Positions 30,230 through 40,669 of a DNA stretch of 64,000 nucleotides are shown in pieces; position 1 is the first letter of the stretch; every line of letters starts with the position of its first letter. The notes beneath the pieces are model-generated. The model was not told the origin of the DNA. It searched no databases and saw only the letters and a list, made by a program, of their open reading frames with translations. The position numbers were made by a program, and so were the translations under genes. The stretch comes from Methylophaga thalassica (GTDB taxonomy: Bacteria > Pseudomonadota > Gammaproteobacteria > Nitrosococcales > Methylophagaceae): NCBI RefSeq assembly GCF_030159795.1, contig NZ_BSND01000004.1, forward strand, positions 310,001 to 374,000, in the 5' to 3' direction.

Positions 30230-31309
30230 TTACCCGTTTTTACGCTCAAACTCATTCATAAAATTGATAAGTGCATCAACACCATCTTCTGGCATCGCAT
30301 TATAAATGCTGGCTCGCATGCCACCTAAATCACGATGGCCTTTGAGTGTTAATAAATTCTGTTCAGCAGCTTGCTGAAGGAATTGTTTATCAAGCTTATC
30401 ATCAGCCAGCGTAAACGGTACATTCATCCAAGAACGATAACGAATATCAACCGGATTACTATAAAAATCACTGCCATCAATGGCGGCATAAAGCTTGGCT
30501 GCTTTGCGTTGATTTAACTCTGCCATGGCCTCTAACCCACCTTGTTGTTTTAGCCAGTCAAAGACCAAGCCAGCCAGATACCAACTATAGGTGGCAGGTG
30601 TATTAAACATCGATCCATTATCGGCATGGGTTTTATAGTTCAGCATGGTCGGTGTACCCGGCAATACATCACCTAGTAAGTCCTTACGGATAATGACGAT
30701 ACATAAGCCTGCAGGACCGATATTTTTCTGAGCACCGGCGTAAATCATGCCGAATTTAGATACATCAATCGGACGAGACAAAATCGTCGAGGATAAATCG
30801 GCTACAAGTGGAATATCACCTACATCCGGGATGTCAGCAAACTCAAGGCCATGAATGGTTTCATTGGGCGTGTAATGCACATAAGCAGCATCGTTTGATA
30901 ATGACCATTGTTCAGGGTCAGCAATCGTAGTGAAATGGTTTGCCGTAGAGTCTGTAACAATATTCACCTGACAAAATTGTTTAGCTTCCGCTATGGCTTT
31001 TGTAGACCAAGCGCCGGTATTGAGATAATCAGCCGTTTTTTTGCCGCGGAGCAAATTCATCGGAATCATAGGGAATTGAAGTGATGCACCGCCTTGTAAA
31101 AACAGCACGGCATAATCATCAGAAATACCCATTAATTCACGCAGATCGGCTTCTGCTTTTTCAGCGATTTTTGTATATTCCGGTCCGCGATGGCTCATTT
31201 CCATCACCGACATACCGGTCCCATTCCAATCAAGCATTTCCTGCTGTGCTTTTTGCATGACAGCATCAGGCAACATCGCAGGACCAGCACTAAAGTTATA
31301 CGCTCTCAA
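30230..31309 (-). CDS. serC: Phosphoserine aminotransferase
   Basis: This 359-residue PLP enzyme transaminates 3-phosphohydroxypyruvate in serine synthesis and the analogous pyridoxine intermediate. The N-terminus YNFSAGPAMLP is the family start. The PLP lysine is Lys195 in IYAGAQKNIGPAG. MSVMEMSHRG and the C-terminal GHRDLGGMRASIYNAMPEDG are further signatures. It begins 2 bp after the gyrA stop and sits 9 bp before pheA. Confidence 0.97.
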   Translation of the reverse strand: MRAYNFSAGPAMLPDAVMQKAQQEMLDWNGTGMSVMEMSHRGPEYTKIAEKAEADLRELMGISDDYAVLFLQGGASLQFPMIPMNLLRGKKTADYLNTGAWSTKAIAEAKQFCQVNIVTDSTANHFTTIADPEQWSLSNDAAYVHYTPNETIHGLEFADIPDVGDIPLVADLSSTILSRPIDVSKFGMIYAGAQKNIGPAGLCIVIIRKDLLGDVLPGTPTMLNYKTHADNGSMFNTPATYSWYLAGLVFDWLKQQGGLEAMAELNQRKAAKLYAAIDGSDFYSNPVDIRYRSWMNVPFTLADDKLDKQFLQQAAEQNLLTLKGHRDLGGMRASIYNAMPEDGVDALINFMNEFERKNG

Positions 31310-31311
31310 AT

Positions 31312-33903
31312 TTATTCTTCTATCGTTTCGTCAGTATCATCAGCATTGTCGATCGCTAAATCGACATCTTCGTCTTCATCTTCGATAACACGTTCAAGAC
31401 CAACTAGTTTCTCACCATTACTGAGATTAATTAATCTGACACCCTGTGTGTTACGGCCAACCAAAGAAACATCCTTAACCGGAGTTCTCACTAGCGTGCC
31501 ACCGTTGGTAATCAGCATAATCTGATTCTCATCACATACTTGCACCGCGCCCACAACGTTACCGTTACGCGCCGACGTTTGAATTGAGATAATGCCTTGT
31601 CCACCACGACCCTGAACACGGTATTCAGCAAGATTAGTACGTTTACCGTAACCAAACTCTGTCGCTGTTAAGATAGCGCCCTCTTCTTCAGCAATAATCA
31701 GAGAAATAATTTTCTCATCTTCCGCTATGCGCATACCGCGGACACCACGCGAAACACGCCCCATGGAGCGAACATCTGTTTCAGCAAAACGGATAACTTT
31801 ACCGGTATTGCTGAATAACATGACATCAGAATGACCATCGGTAACCGCCACATCAATTAGCTGGTCGCCTTCTTTCAGGTCAACCGCAATAATACCGTTA
31901 GCCCGAGGACGGGAGTAATCGACTAATGGCGTTTTCTTGACCGTACCAGAGGCCGTTGCCATAAAGATGAACTTATCGGCTTCAAATTCACGAATCGGCA
32001 ATACCGCATTAATTTTTTCACCTTCTTCTAATGGCAATAGATTAATGATAGGTTTGCCTCGCGAGGCACGGCTACCCTGAGGTAGTTCATACACTTTTTT
32101 CCAGTAGACCTTACCGGCGCTAGAGAAACATAAAAGTGTATCGTGTGTGTTAGCAATAAACAGATGTTCGATAAAGTCTTCATCTTTCATTGCTGTTGCT
32201 GCTTTGCCTTTACCACCGCGTTTTTGTGCCTGATAGGTATCAAGCTGCTGTGTTTTGGCATAGCCAGCATGTGACAACGTTACCACCATTTCTTCTTCGG
32301 TAATCAAATCTTCCAGTGTTAAATCAAGATGATTTGCCAGAATTTCTGTACGACGTTCATCACCGTATTCTGCATTGATCGCCACTAACTCTTCACGAAT
32401 CACCGCCATCAAATTATCTGGGTCGCTCAAAATCGCTAATAATTCAGCAATCACATCCAGAACTTCACGGTACTCTTGCAGAATTTTGTCTTGTTCCAGA
32501 CCTGTCAGACGATGCAAACGCATATCAAGAATAGCTTGTGCCTGCACCGGAGACAGATAATAAAGATTATCAACTAAGCCAAATTCATCTGCTAAGTCTT
32601 CCGGACGAGATGCCGCTGCGCCTGCCGCACCCAGCATTTCCAGAATCATGCCTGATGCCCAGCCCTTAGACACTAAAGCTTCTTTCGCCTCAGCCGGGTT
32701 TGGAGAAGCTTTAATCAGTTCGATAACTTCATCAATATTGGCTAAGGCTGTCGCTAAACCTTCTAATACATGAGCACGTTCACGTGCTTTTCTTAGATCA
32801 TAAATCGAACGACGTGTTACGACCTCTCTACGATGGCGAATAAAGGCATCTAAAATTTCTTTCAGATTTAACGTACGCGGCTGACCATCAACAATCGCCA
32901 CCATGTTGATACCAAATACCGTTTGCATCTGCGTTTGCTGATACAAATTATTCAGTACAACTTCAGGCACTTCGCCGCGTTTCAGTACAATCACCATACG
33001 CATACCGTCTTTATCAGACTCATCACGTAAGGCAGAAATACCCTCTATTTTTTTATCTTTAACAAGCTCAGCAATTTTTTCTAACAAGCGTGCTTTATTG
33101 ACCTGATACGGCAGTTCTTTAACAACAATACTCTGCTGACCAGTGGCTTCATTCGTTTCGATGTCGGCGCGGGCGCGGATGTGAACACGGCCACGGCCTG
33201 TTTGGTAGGCTTCTGCAATACCACGTGCACCATTGATAATGCCAGATGTTGGGAAGTCAGGTCCTGGCACATATTCCATTAATTCATGTGTAGTGACATC
33301 AGGATTATCAATAATCGCGATACAGGCATTAAGGATTTCAGTAAGGTTATGTGGCGGAATATTGGTTGCCATACCCACCGCAATACCTGATGATCCATTA
33401 ACTAATAAAGCAGGGATTTTTGTAGGTAATACCGCAGGTTCAGATTCTGACTCATCATAGTTAGGGACAAAATCTACCGTTTCTTTTTCAAGATCGGCCA
33501 ACATTTCATGAGCGATTTTAGCCATGCGTACTTCGGTGTAACGCATCGCAGCAGGCGGATCACCATCAACCGAACCAAAGTTACCCTGACCGTCAACCAG
33601 CATATAACGCATAGAGAACGGCTGAGCCATACGTACCATCGTGTCATATACGGCAGTATCACCATGAGGGTGATATTTACCAATAACATCACCGACGATA
33701 CGAGCAGACTTTTTATATGGGCTGTTCCAGCTATTACCCAGTTCTCTCATCGCATACAGAACACGACGATGTACAGGTTTTAAACCATCACGAACATCAG
33801 GTAGCGCCCGTCCCACGATAACGCTCATAGCGTAATCGAGGTACGACTGCTTCATCTCGGTTTCGATACCTATCGAATCCAGTTCTAAGGCAATTTCACT
33901 CAT
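31312..33903 (-). CDS. gyrA: DNA gyrase subunit A
   Basis: This 863-residue topoisomerase subunit has the catalytic Tyr122 (AAMRYTE), the quinolone-pocket segment [20 protein letters not shown] with Thr83 and Asp87, and a C-terminal beta-pinwheel with the GyrA box QKRGGKG. A strongly acidic tail (about 845-863) ends the protein. Thr at position 83 replaces the Ser of E. coli but is the native residue in several genera such as Pseudomonas. It is the first gene of a tightly spaced string of seven. Confidence 0.98.
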   Translation of the reverse strand: MSEIALELDSIGIETEMKQSYLDYAMSVIVGRALPDVRDGLKPVHRRVLYAMRELGNSWNSPYKKSARIVGDVIGKYHPHGDTAVYDTMVRMAQPFSMRYMLVDGQGNFGSVDGDPPAAMRYTEVRMAKIAHEMLADLEKETVDFVPNYDESESEPAVLPTKIPALLVNGSSGIAVGMATNIPPHNLTEILNACIAIIDNPDVTTHELMEYVPGPDFPTSGIINGARGIAEAYQTGRGRVHIRARADIETNEATGQQSIVVKELPYQVNKARLLEKIAELVKDKKIEGISALRDESDKDGMRMVIVLKRGEVPEVVLNNLYQQTQMQTVFGINMVAIVDGQPRTLNLKEILDAFIRHRREVVTRRSIYDLRKARERAHVLEGLATALANIDEVIELIKASPNPAEAKEALVSKGWASGMILEMLGAAGAAASRPEDLADEFGLVDNLYYLSPVQAQAILDMRLHRLTGLEQDKILQEYREVLDVIAELLAILSDPDNLMAVIREELVAINAEYGDERRTEILANHLDLTLEDLITEEEMVVTLSHAGYAKTQQLDTYQAQKRGGKGKAATAMKDEDFIEHLFIANTHDTLLCFSSAGKVYWKKVYELPQGSRASRGKPIINLLPLEEGEKINAVLPIREFEADKFIFMATASGTVKKTPLVDYSRPRANGIIAVDLKEGDQLIDVAVTDGHSDVMLFSNTGKVIRFAETDVRSMGRVSRGVRGMRIAEDEKIISLIIAEEEGAILTATEFGYGKRTNLAEYRVQGRGGQGIISIQTSARNGNVVGAVQVCDENQIMLITNGGTLVRTPVKDVSLVGRNTQGVRLINLSNGEKLVGLERVIEDEDEDVDLAIDNADDTDETIEE

Positions 33904-34187
33904 TTATTGACCGTCCAAATAAAGCATAAGACTACATACCAGCCTGCTCACGAAATTTCATTAAACAGAGGTGTAGCGTAGTCAGTTCTACATACATGGT
34001 TTATCAACCAGTCTCAAAAGACGAAACCAGCCGAAAGAATTCCAGATATAACTTCACAAATTTCAGCAACTTGCACAGGCACTACCGGAAACAGACATTT
34101 ACCCCAAATGCAGGGCCACTGCGTCTAAACCACCAAACCTGTTATCCTACCACTAAAGCCCATATCCTGCACGCTAAACTCAAGATG

Positions 34188-34865
34188 CTACCTAGCATCT
34201 ACTTTTGAAAAATATGCGCTTAAATCCTGCTCTAAAGTCGTTAGAAGTTCTTCAGTTCCCTGTTTCCAGCCTGTAACAACATTACTCGGTGTCGCTTGTT
34301 CGATATCCACATCAACACGTAAGCCTGTTTGAAACAGTAATTTCTCAGGGTTATCCGCTGCTGTCATGAAAAATTGCATCTCAATAACAGATTGAGGTGA
34401 ATAAGCCGGCCGTTTTTCACCATAAAAAGCCGTTACTGCAGCGTCCATAGTGAAATCAGCAGGCACAGAGTCATCAGTGACCACTTTGCTGAATTGACCG
34501 CTCTTCTGTAACCAGCGTTTAAGAATATTGGTAAACATCACTTCCGGATCCACCAGAAACTGATGGGGATCAACGGCCTTATATTCATTTTCTCCAACAC
34601 GGAAGATCAGAGTTTTACTTTTAAAATGTGGGACAACACGTACCGGATTAAGTCGCAATACACGATTGCTAGGAAAGTCAGCAGCCACATCAGGCCGTTC
34701 AACGTCCAACACATAATAACGTGGTGTCATATCCACTTCTTTCTCACCGCCGCCCCAGCTAAAACAAGAACTAAGCAGCAGAGATGTCGATAAAATAAAA
34801 ACAGAAAAAAACAGTCGGGAATATAAAGTCAAAATGGTTCCTTTTGTAGTTAATTCGTTTGTCAT
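34188..34865 (-). CDS. ABC-type transport auxiliary lipoprotein (PqiC/YmbA-like)
   Basis: This 225-residue protein has an N-terminal hydrophobic stretch and a lipobox LLLSSC at about residues 29-34, which predicts an outer-membrane lipoprotein. The mature part follows the ABC_trans_aux pattern (PRYYVLDVERP, VLRLNPVRVVPHFKSKTLIF, then LQKSGQFSKVV and the final LEQDLSAYF). Relatives accompany MCE lipid-transport systems (PqiABC, Mla-like). No MCE or permease gene is next to it, so it is a stand-alone copy. It is divergent from apt. Confidence 0.8.
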   Translation of the reverse strand: MTNELTTKGTILTLYSRLFFSVFILSTSLLLSSCFSWGGGEKEVDMTPRYYVLDVERPDVAADFPSNRVLRLNPVRVVPHFKSKTLIFRVGENEYKAVDPHQFLVDPEVMFTNILKRWLQKSGQFSKVVTDDSVPADFTMDAAVTAFYGEKRPAYSPQSVIEMQFFMTAADNPEKLLFQTGLRVDVDIEQATPSNVVTGWKQGTEELLTTLEQDLSAYFSKVDAR

Positions 34866-34930
34866 TAAAAAGCGGACGATTACTGCCGATATAATAGACG
34901 CTGATCGCCAATTCGCTCAATGAGATTATT

Positions 34931-35446
34931 ATGCAAAAGCTGAAAGCTAAAATCAGAGACATCCCAGACTTCCCTTCACCAGGCATTGTATTCAAGGATA
35001 TTACGCCATTGGTACAAGACCCGCTGCTGCTCAAGGAATGTATTGAAGAATTAATCCGTCCGTTTAAGCAAGAATCCATTACCGCGGTGGCGGGAATGGA
35101 AGCAAGAGGATTTATTTTTGGTTCTCTGGCGGCCTGGGAGCTAGGTGTTGGCTTTATTCCTCTGCGTAAGCCAGGTAAATTACCTTATGATGTTCAGCGT
35201 ATCGACTATGCACTTGAGTATGGCACAGCATCATTAGAAGCCCACATCGACGCGATTAGTGCCGGTGACAGAATTTTAGTGATTGACGATGTGCTGGCTA
35301 CTGGTGGAACGGCTCGGGCAAGCTGCGAATTAATCGAACATCTGGGTGGCGAAGTAGTCGCCTGTGCCTTTGTTATGGAACTTGGTTTTTTACAAGGCCG
35401 TAACAATTTAACGTCTTACCCTATACACACGCTAATAAGTTACTAA
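34931..35446 (+). CDS. apt: Adenine phosphoribosyltransferase
   Basis: This 171-residue salvage enzyme makes AMP from adenine and PRPP. The PRPP-binding motif ILVIDDVLATGGTA, the early PDFPSPGIVFKDITP and the MEARGFIFG flap region are all present. It starts with a short ATT-rich leader and is followed 4 bp later by the MotY-like gene. Length is normal. Confidence 0.97.
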   Translation: MQKLKAKIRDIPDFPSPGIVFKDITPLVQDPLLLKECIEELIRPFKQESITAVAGMEARGFIFGSLAAWELGVGFIPLRKPGKLPYDVQRIDYALEYGTASLEAHIDAISAGDRILVIDDVLATGGTARASCELIEHLGGEVVACAFVMELGFLQGRNNLTSYPIHTLISY

Positions 35447-35450
35447 AATC

Positions 35451-36296
35451 ATGTTGAAATTGATTATTGCCTCGCTGTTGTTTACCAGTTCTGTTTATGC
35501 CGAAGAGTTTCAGGCTCCGGTCACAGATACCAATTGGAACGTTATTGAGTCACCACTTGAGTGTTCGCTCATGCAAACCATACCCAGCTTTGGTCAGGCA
35601 GGTTTTTATCGTCGTAATGGTCAGGCATTACAACTAAAATTTATCACTGACAGCCTTTCAGCCGAACAAGACACCGTACTGTTAGAAATGTCTGCAGCGC
35701 CCTGGCAAAACACAGAGCAATACGACACATTAGCCACCTTGCCGACCATATCCGGTCAACGCGAATTTATTTTTGACGGAGTATTAGCACAACAAGCACT
35801 GGCAAAAATGCAGGATGGCCGTTTCCCGATCATCCGTTATCAATCTCAATCTTATAATGGCGATACCACGGTGAAGTTATCCACGGTGAAGTTCAATGAT
35901 TCCTTACCCGCATTTCAACAGTGTTTAAGCAATCTATATCCAGATAGCTTTGATGAAATCAGAAAACTCACCGTTTATTTTGAATCAGAAAAAGCTAATC
36001 TGGACAAAGCCTCTATAAATGCGCTCACACGGGTAGCTGAGTATGTAAAAGTGGATGACAGTGTGAATCAAATCATCATCACCAGTCATACCGACAGCTT
36101 TGGTCGTAAACGCTTAAATGTGCCGTTATCAGAAGCACGGGCTAAAACCATTCGTGACTTTTTTGTTAGCAAATATGAAGTTCCAGCAGAGAAAATCGTA
36201 CTGCGTTCCTTTGTTGATCATGATCCCGCTGCAACGAATAAAACCCCAAAAGGACGAGCCTATAATCGCCGGGCTGAAATTGAATTAGTCAGGTAA
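35451..36296 (+). CDS. MotY-like OmpA-domain protein
   Basis: This 281-residue protein has a signal peptide (MLKLIIASLLFTSSVYA). The N-terminal domain has the MotY pattern (W.VIESPLECSLMQTIPSFGQAGFYRRNG). The C-terminal 110 residues form an OmpA/peptidoglycan-binding domain (VYFESEKANLDKASINALTR, then ITSHTDSFGRKRLNVPLSEARA and RAYNRRAEIEL). MotY forms the T-ring of sodium-driven polar flagella, anchoring stators to the cell wall. No flagellar gene adjoins it, as is common for motY. It starts 4 bp after apt and may be cotranscribed. Confidence 0.8.
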   Translation: MLKLIIASLLFTSSVYAEEFQAPVTDTNWNVIESPLECSLMQTIPSFGQAGFYRRNGQALQLKFITDSLSAEQDTVLLEMSAAPWQNTEQYDTLATLPTISGQREFIFDGVLAQQALAKMQDGRFPIIRYQSQSYNGDTTVKLSTVKFNDSLPAFQQCLSNLYPDSFDEIRKLTVYFESEKANLDKASINALTRVAEYVKVDDSVNQIIITSHTDSFGRKRLNVPLSEARAKTIRDFFVSKYEVPAEKIVLRSFVDHDPAATNKTPKGRAYNRRAEIELVR

Positions 36297-36372
36297 AAGT
36301 CTTTTCGACAAAGCTAATTAGTGTCACCATTACATACCGTTTATTACTGCTCCATTGAGCTAAAGGAAGAGA

Positions 36373-38253
36373 ATGAATCAAGAAGCAGTCATGGCACTGT
36401 CAGTTATTGGAATTATCGCCATCGTATGTCAGTGGCTGGCCTGGTGGATTAAATTACCCGCCATCGTTCTGCTATTAATCGCAGGTATTATTCTTGGTCC
36501 GGTAACCGGCTGGTTAGACCCTGAAGGCTTATTTGGTGACTTACTATTCCCTACAGTGTCTCTGGCCGTTGCTGTCATTCTGTTTGAAGGAAGTTTGACA
36601 CTTAAATTTGAAGAAATACGCGGTTTACAAAAAGTTGTTCGTAATATTTTAACTCTTGGTGTGCTCATCACCTGGTCCGCCATCGCGGTTGCCACACATA
36701 TTCTGTTGGATTTCCCCTGGGCTCTGGCCATTTTATTTGGTGCCATTATGGTGGTAACCGGTCCTACCGTTATCGTCCCCATGCTGAGAACCGTTCGGCC
36801 AAATGCCAAAATTTCGAATGTGTTGCGTTGGGAAGGTATTGTTATTGATCCACTCGGTGCCATTCTTGCCGTTTTGGTGTTCGAAGTGCTTTTATCCATA
36901 CAACTTCAAGGACATGCAGAAGTTGGTCATACCCTTTATATGTTCGCTAAAACCATTGCTGTGGGTTTGGTAATTGGTGCGACGGCAGGTTATGGTTTTG
37001 GTCTGTTACTGCGCCGACATTTATTACCTGAATACTTGCACAATGTGGCGGCTCTGGCACTAGTCTTTGGCACCTTTGCCGTATCGAACGAAATTTCGGA
37101 AGAATCGGGTTTGCTTACCGTTACCGTGCTCGGTATCTGGTTGGCCAATATGAAAAACGTGCAAGTTGAAAACATCCTCGACTTTAAAGAAGATCTGAGT
37201 ATCTTTCTGATTTCCGGCTTATTTATCTTACTTGCTGCACGCCTTAACCTTGACTCATTTACCCAGCTTGGTCTGGGTGCGGTCATCCTGTTCTTATTTA
37301 TTCAGTTTGTCGTACGTCCAGTGAAAGTGTTTCTCTGCTCGATTGGTTCAGACTTAACATGGCAAGAAAAAGCGATGATCAGTTGGATTGGGCCACGCGG
37401 TATTGTTGCCGCAGCGGTGACTGCATTATTTGCTCTTCGTTTACAGGACATTGGTTACGATAAGGCCGACCTGCTAGTACCGTTATCGTTTGCCATTATT
37501 ATCGGTACCGTTCTTGTACAAGGTGCTACCGCTAAATTTATTGCAAAACGTCTGGGTGTTGCCGAACCTGATGACAGTGGTTTTCTTATTGTTGGTGCTA
37601 ATTCAGTTGCCCGTGTGGTGGCTCAGGCATTAAACGATAATGGCTTTAGAACCCGTCTCACCGATGGTAGCTGGAGCAATGTCAAAGAAGCCCGTATGAA
37701 AGGCATGGATACTTACTATGGTAATGCGGTGTCTGAACATGCTGACCGTCACCTGGATCTTATTGGACTGGGCCAAATACTGGCACTAACGCCACAGAGC
37801 GAACTCAATGCACTGGCGTGTATGCGCTATAAATCGGAATTTGGCAGTAACCGCGTTTACTTTTTATCAACTGATAAAGAAAAAGATAAAGAACGCAGCA
37901 TCGTCAAATCGCGAAAAGCTATCAGTCATGACTCGCATGTGCTCTTCGGCAATGAAATTACCTATGCCAAAATGGCCAGCCTGATTTCAAAAGGCGCCAA
38001 AATAAAACAAACCAAGTTGACTGAAAACTTTAGTTTTGCCGATTACTTGCGTGAACATGGTCGCCGCGTCACACCATTGTTTGCATTTAACCCCCGCAAA
38101 CGTCTGCGCTTTTTTACCGCTGCAGAATCATTGCAACCAGAAATGGGCTGGACCATTGTCGCTCTGGTGCAAGATGAAGGCGATCTGACCCCAGCTGAAA
38201 TGAGTGGACCTGAAGTCGATGGCAGTCTTGATGAAAATCGTTTGCCTTCATAA
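36373..38253 (+). CDS. CPA1-family cation:proton antiporter with C-terminal RCK-like domain
   Basis: This is a 626-residue protein. Residues 1-400 hold about 12 membrane helices with the CPA1 patterns ILFEGSLTLKFEEIRGLQKV, GPTVIVPMLRTVRPNAKI and EGIVIDPLGAILAVLVFE; the Asp in IDPLGA is the likely transport acidic residue. SWIGPRGIVAAAVTALFAL is the last core motif. From residue 405 a Rossmann-like RCK/TrkA-N region (GFLIVGANSVARVVAQALND) may sense a nucleotide. Cation choice (Na+ or K+) cannot be told. A GGAAGAG precedes the ATG. Confidence 0.9.
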   Translation: MNQEAVMALSVIGIIAIVCQWLAWWIKLPAIVLLLIAGIILGPVTGWLDPEGLFGDLLFPTVSLAVAVILFEGSLTLKFEEIRGLQKVVRNILTLGVLITWSAIAVATHILLDFPWALAILFGAIMVVTGPTVIVPMLRTVRPNAKISNVLRWEGIVIDPLGAILAVLVFEVLLSIQLQGHAEVGHTLYMFAKTIAVGLVIGATAGYGFGLLLRRHLLPEYLHNVAALALVFGTFAVSNEISEESGLLTVTVLGIWLANMKNVQVENILDFKEDLSIFLISGLFILLAARLNLDSFTQLGLGAVILFLFIQFVVRPVKVFLCSIGSDLTWQEKAMISWIGPRGIVAAAVTALFALRLQDIGYDKADLLVPLSFAIIIGTVLVQGATAKFIAKRLGVAEPDDSGFLIVGANSVARVVAQALNDNGFRTRLTDGSWSNVKEARMKGMDTYYGNAVSEHADRHLDLIGLGQILALTPQSELNALACMRYKSEFGSNRVYFLSTDKEKDKERSIVKSRKAISHDSHVLFGNEITYAKMASLISKGAKIKQTKLTENFSFADYLREHGRRVTPLFAFNPRKRLRFFTAAESLQPEMGWTIVALVQDEGDLTPAEMSGPEVDGSLDENRLPS

Positions 38254-38319
38254 CAAAAGATTTCATGATCAAAGCCGATATATCAACTAGGAATAAATGG
38301 TTGAGGTAGATGCAACACC

Positions 38320-39219
38320 ATGGCTGAAGACAATAACGACATTATCGAAGAGGCGACTGATGAAAGCCCTAGTCCCGAACCGGAGCAAAGGTCAGAGCGC
38401 GATAACGATAGTAAAGACAAAGGCGATAGCAAACAGAAGCCAAAATTACTTGGCCTATCGACATCGCTACTGATAAAAATCGGGATTGGTCTGGCAGCTT
38501 TATCGCTCATCGGTGGTTTAGCGGCTTTTTTTCTGATGGGTTCAAATGATACTGCTGAGGAAGCCGATCCTATGCTCATTGAAGACGGTGATGCCGTTTC
38601 GGAGTCAGATGTTACAGATCCTGTCTCTGCAGATAACGAGGAAGAAACAGCCTTACCTCCCGTTGATATCGATATGGAAAGTGACGAAGAAGAAAGTGTC
38701 ACACTTCCCACCGTGGTAAAAAAACAAACCGATGAAAATGGCAATATTATCCCATCGGATAACCTGATCGATCCTCTGCCAGATGTCGATAATTCAATGG
38801 CGGCCACAGATACAGCGCCCGAGTCAGCTCCGACAGTCAATGATACATCAACGGGAACCGATGCCTCGCCCACTAACAGCTCAGGAACAAATACAGCAAG
38901 TACAGATACAACTTCGCCGGACAAATTGCTAAAAGAAGTCATGGCATTACAGCAGCAATTGAATAAACAACAATCGACAAACCAGGAGCTGATTAAACAA
39001 ATCCAACAATTGTCGAATGAAAATAAACATCTCAAAAATGAAGATCTGACAGCCAGTGACTATGTTGCTCCTGAGACACCCTCATTTACTGATGATAAGC
39101 AAGCCGAGTCCAGCGGCGATAAACTTATTCAGTATCAGGAATACCGCTACAGTCAGCAGCATAAACTGGATATCGGACCACAGTGGGGAGAGGTTAAACC
39201 TGATCTGGGTAAGAACTGA
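38320..39219 (+). CDS. Acidic membrane-anchored coiled-coil protein of unknown function
   Basis: This 299-residue protein has a charged N-terminus (about 1-45), one membrane helix (LLIKIGIGLAALSLIGGLAA, about 50-75), a long disordered acidic Asp/Glu/Ser/Thr segment (80-200) and a Gln/Lys coiled coil (LLKEVMALQQQLNKQQST through NENKHLKN, about 206-240). The expected topology is cytoplasmic N-terminus with a periplasmic acidic stalk. GAGG lies about 12 bases before the ATG. The 3' end overlaps the convergent thiDE gene by 26 bp. I do not recognise a family; it could be an envelope spacer or FimV/TonB-like adaptor in shape only. Confidence 0.7.
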   Translation: MAEDNNDIIEEATDESPSPEPEQRSERDNDSKDKGDSKQKPKLLGLSTSLLIKIGIGLAALSLIGGLAAFFLMGSNDTAEEADPMLIEDGDAVSESDVTDPVSADNEEETALPPVDIDMESDEEESVTLPTVVKKQTDENGNIIPSDNLIDPLPDVDNSMAATDTAPESAPTVNDTSTGTDASPTNSSGTNTASTDTTSPDKLLKEVMALQQQLNKQQSTNQELIKQIQQLSNENKHLKNEDLTASDYVAPETPSFTDDKQAESSGDKLIQYQEYRYSQQHKLDIGPQWGEVKPDLGKN

Positions 39220-40669
39220 TCTCTTGCCACAAATCCAATAATTGTCGCGTGACTTTTTTGTAATCATTCGCTTGCGTAATAGCTGTAATCATCGCGACCG
39301 AGCCGACGCCAGTGGCCTTGAGTTGCTCTGCTCGTTCAAGGGTAATGCCGCCGATAGCCACAACTGGATAGTGACTTTTTAATAAATCGACCCATTGTTG
39401 TAAGCGCTCTATGCCCTGAGGAGAAAACGGCATCTGCTTACTGGTAGTTTCATAAATGGGCCCCAAAGCAATATAGCTTGGATTCACGGCAAGAGCTCGA
39501 GCAAGCTCCCAATAAGAGTGCGTAGAAATACCCAATCTCAGTCCTGCCTCAGCCAATGTTTTTAAATTGGCATCATGCAGATCTTCCTGCCCCAGGTGCA
39601 CACCATAGGCACCCAATTCGATCGCTGTTTGCCAATGGTCATTGACAAAAAACCGTACCGATTTATCGTTTAAATAAGCTAGAGCAGATACGATTTGTTG
39701 TTTTGTCGACTCATCATCCAAATCTTTTACCCGCAGTTGTATGGTATTAATCCCCTCATCAATAAGCTTTTCCACCCAATCTGCTTTATCTACCACCGGA
39801 TAAATACCTAATTCCGGGCAATTGGGGAAATTAAAGGTCTGCCCAATCAGTTCAGGCTGATAACAAAGCTTAGGAAAATCCACTAAGGCAATATCTTGCT
39901 GACTATGACTGATGACCTGATACGGCCCAGCCTTTGCTGAAAGCCGTATGCCACGACTCACATAAGCCTTGGCAAGCACAACGGCATCACGTATGTCTTG
40001 TCCACAGGCAAGCTGTGAGGCCAATGCAGAGGCTAATACACAACCTGTGCCACGAACCTGGCTTACTGTTTTATCGTTATAAAGATAAAAATCCGCTAAC
40101 TCAGATGAAAAATAATCTATTGCTAAGGCGCTCTCAGCATGTCCTCCTTTAATCAAACACGCTGACACACCTTTTTGACGTAATGATTTCGCCCCGTCTT
40201 CCACACTGAGATTCGTTCGTGTCAACGCCGCCAACTCAGGCAGGTTAGGTGTGACTATGGTCACTAAGGGAATAATCTCATCACGGATGAACGCTTTCAC
40301 CTCATCAGGTACGGTCACACCACCACTGGTACTCGCAAGCACCGGATCTAAAATGACTGGCCCGCTAAAATCCAACAGCATTTCTTTGATGTATTGTGCT
40401 GTGATGATATGTGGAATCAGCCCGATCTTTATCGCTTTGATATCAAAATCGTTAATACAGTTTTCATACTGCGCCATCATCTTTGATGGACTCACCAGAC
40501 CCAACTCTGTCAGCCCTTGTGAACTCTGCTCCGTTAACGCAGTGATTAATGGCAAAGGGTGACAACCGTGATTCTGCACCGTCATGATATCAGCGCTAAT
40601 GCCAGCACAACCTTGCGGATCCAACCCTCCGATTAAAAGCACGGCAGGCTTTTGAACAGGATTATCCAT
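39194..40669 (-). CDS. thiDE: Fused HMP(-phosphate) kinase / thiamine-phosphate synthase ThiDE
   Basis: This 491-residue fusion has ThiD at residues 1-255 ([56 protein letters not shown]) and ThiE at about 285-485 ([67 protein letters not shown]). ThiD phosphorylates HMP twice, and ThiE joins HMP-PP and thiazole phosphate to give thiamine phosphate. It is last in the thiC-thiO-thiS-thiG-thiDE operon and overlaps thiG by 8 bp. The usual ThiD GGxDxxxGAG loop reads [10 protein letters not shown]. Confidence 0.95.
   Translation of the reverse strand: MDNPVQKPAVLLIGGLDPQGCAGISADIMTVQNHGCHPLPLITALTEQSSQGLTELGLVSPSKMMAQYENCINDFDIKAIKIGLIPHIITAQYIKEMLLDFSGPVILDPVLASTSGGVTVPDEVKAFIRDEIIPLVTIVTPNLPELAALTRTNLSVEDGAKSLRQKGVSACLIKGGHAESALAIDYFSSELADFYLYNDKTVSQVRGTGCVLASALASQLACGQDIRDAVVLAKAYVSRGIRLSAKAGPYQVISHSQQDIALVDFPKLCYQPELIGQTFNFPNCPELGIYPVVDKADWVEKLIDEGINTIQLRVKDLDDESTKQQIVSALAYLNDKSVRFFVNDHWQTAIELGAYGVHLGQEDLHDANLKTLAEAGLRLGISTHSYWELARALAVNPSYIALGPIYETTSKQMPFSPQGIERLQQWVDLLKSHYPVVAIGGITLERAEQLKATGVGSVAMITAITQANDYKKVTRQLLDLWQEISSYPDQV

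Noticed and set aside
33630-33670. GyrA Thr83 as an acquired quinolone-resistance mutation
   Set aside because: Thr is the native residue in several genera, and a single genome cannot show acquisition.
38283-39035. Long minus-strand open frame of 250 codons, Ser/Val-rich
   Set aside because: It is the antisense of the acidic stalk protein; the Ser/Leu/Val bias is the reverse reading of its Asp/Glu/Thr codons. It lacks a ribosome site and family features.
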